A stretch of DNA of 5,500 nt, from assembly GCA_001800495.1 (NCBI GenBank), contig MGVM01000169.1, positions 1-5,500 of the forward strand, written 5' to 3'. The notes below the pieces were generated by a model, which saw only the letters and a program-made list of their open reading frames with translations, did no database searches and was not told where the DNA came from. Position numbers and translations under genes: made by a program. Below are positions 4,843-5,500 of this stretch, one piece after another. The DNA is from Elusimicrobia bacterium RIFOXYB2_FULL_48_7. Lineage in GTDB: Bacteria > Elusimicrobiota > Endomicrobiia > CG1-02-37-114 > XYA2-FULL-39-19. The stretch's first letter is position 1. The number at the start of each line of letters is the position of its first letter.

Positions 4843-5500
4843 CGAGCTGACGCTGGTTGAGCACCTGGAAGAACTGAGAAAGCGCATAATCATCTGCCTT
4901 GTGGCGGCGCTTGTCTGCACCATCGCCTGTTATTTTTATGTTGATAAAATACTGCTCCTTGTAGCCGCGCCCGTTGGGCACTTGGTGTTTTTGAAACCAG
5001 CTGAAGCGTTCATAGTCAGGATAAAGGTGGCTTTTTACGGAGGCATCTTTGTTTCAATGCCGGTAATCCTTTACCAGGCGTGGAAATTCGTCAGCCCGGG
5101 GCTTTTCAAGGCCGAACGCAAATATGTTTACTTGCTAATTCTTTTTTCGTACCTGCTGTTTGTTTTCGGGGTGGTTTTCGCGTACAGGCTTGTCCTTCCG
5201 CCCGCGATGAAATACCTGCTGGACAGCGGAGGGCCCGGCATACAGCCGATGATCTCGGTAGGTTATTATGTGTCTTTCATTACGATGTTTCTCCTGGGCT
5301 TCGGCCTGGTTTTCCAGCTGCCGCTTTTGCTTTTGTTCCTTGTAAAAATAAACGTGATCACGCCAAAATGGCTTTCGGTAAACCGGAAATACGCCATCCT
5401 GGCGGTTTTTATAATAGCGGGGGTTATCACGCCGGGCCCGGACATATTTTCACAGCTTATGATGGCGGTGCCTCTGCTGGTTCTGTATGAGATCACCGTA
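4835..5500 (+). CDS. tatC: Sec-independent (Tat) protein translocase subunit TatC, C-terminus beyond the window
   Basis: The frame starting at ATG 4835 is open to the last base, giving 222 residues without a stop; TatC is usually about 240-260, so only the end is missing. The N-terminus LTLVEHLEELRKR is the cytoplasmic signal-peptide-binding motif with Glu13, and PGLFKAERK supplies the second conserved glutamate, Glu94. PVILYQAWKF, the FAYRLVLP helix end and VITPGPDIFSQ are further signatures. Six membrane segments are visible at roughly 18-36, 66-84, 98-121, 146-170, 186-199 and 205-222. TatC receives folded proteins with twin-arginine signals and assembles TatA for export. In the fourth segment Gln161 stands where E. 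coli has a glutamate (FGLVFQLPL). The start overlaps the CoA-binding gene by 8 bases, with no clear ribosome binding site. No tatA is seen in the window; it may lie downstream. Confidence 0.95.
   Translation, partial: MNNELTLVEHLEELRKRIIICLVAALVCTIACYFYVDKILLLVAAPVGHLVFLKPAEAFIVRIKVAFYGGIFVSMPVILYQAWKFVSPGLFKAERKYVYLLILFSYLLFVFGVVFAYRLVLPPAMKYLLDSGGPGIQPMISVGYYVSFITMFLLGFGLVFQLPLLLLFLVKINVITPKWLSVNRKYAILAVFIIAGVITPGPDIFSQLMMAVPLLVLYEITV

Noticed and set aside
4264..4923. 219-codon open frame on the - strand
   Set aside because: It crosses three + strand genes (zinc-ribbon, CoA-binding, tatC) antisense, with no motif of its own; a by-product of codon use in the real genes.
5080..5490. 136-codon open frame on the + strand
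   Set aside because: It is another frame of tatC. The tatC frame has conserved motifs and six membrane segments over the same bases; this one has none.
1..5500. CRISPR arrays, insertion sequences, tRNA or rRNA genes, prophage or defence genes
   Set aside because: No spaced direct repeats, transposase motifs, terminal inverted repeats, tRNA-like cloverleaf or rRNA segments were seen; nearly all bases are accounted for by core metabolic and stress genes.

Overview
The window looks like the chromosome of a strictly anaerobic bacterium. The genes include a ferredoxin-dependent 2-oxoacid oxidoreductase, a flavodiiron protein, a rubrerythrin and a large ferredoxin-like protein. The bacterial marks are strong AGGAGG ribosome binding sites, a lipoprotein signal peptide and tatC. 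I cannot name the lineage. An archaeal-type Ogg2 glycosylase in a bacterial setting fits deep-branching or candidate anaerobic phyla as well as thermophilic anaerobes, but this is only a hint. All genes lie on the + strand and the window is almost wholly coding.

Layout. Positions 2-388 hold the C-terminal end of a 2-oxoacid:ferredoxin oxidoreductase beta subunit, whose start lies outside the window. A leader of about 120 bases follows, the only sizeable non-coding stretch. It holds a perfect TATAAT box overlapping the upstream stop codon and an imperfect 11-bp hairpin just before the next ribosome binding site. Then comes a tightly packed run of eight genes: a TlpA-like thioredoxin-fold lipoprotein (508-996), a flavodiiron protein (1006-2199), rubrerythrin (2201-2776), a 4Fe-4S ferredoxin-like protein with an uncharacterised C-terminal domain (2776-3552), an Ogg2-type 8-oxoguanine DNA glycosylase/lyase (3549-4196), a small zinc-ribbon protein (4193-4447), a CoA-binding Rossmann-fold protein (4447-4842) and tatC (4835 to the window end, cut off). 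The genes are separated by at most 9 bases and six of the junctions touch or overlap, so they very probably form one operon with translational coupling.

How they may work together. The flavodiiron protein reduces O2 (or NO) and rubrerythrin reduces H2O2. The ferredoxin-like protein may handle low-potential electrons, perhaps supplied by oxidoreductases such as the one encoded upstream. The Ogg2 glycosylase removes 8-oxoguanine, the main base lesion left by reactive oxygen. The lipoprotein adds thiol-disulfide chemistry outside the cytoplasmic membrane. The first five genes of the run therefore read as an oxygen-defence and damage-repair operon. The zinc-ribbon protein, the CoA-binding protein and TatC have no obvious part in this and may simply share the transcript. 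No mobile element, CRISPR array, tRNA or rRNA is visible. Every gene but the zinc-ribbon protein falls in a known family. The less ordinary points are the repair gene inside the detoxification operon, the unusual ferredoxin-like protein and the leader hairpin.
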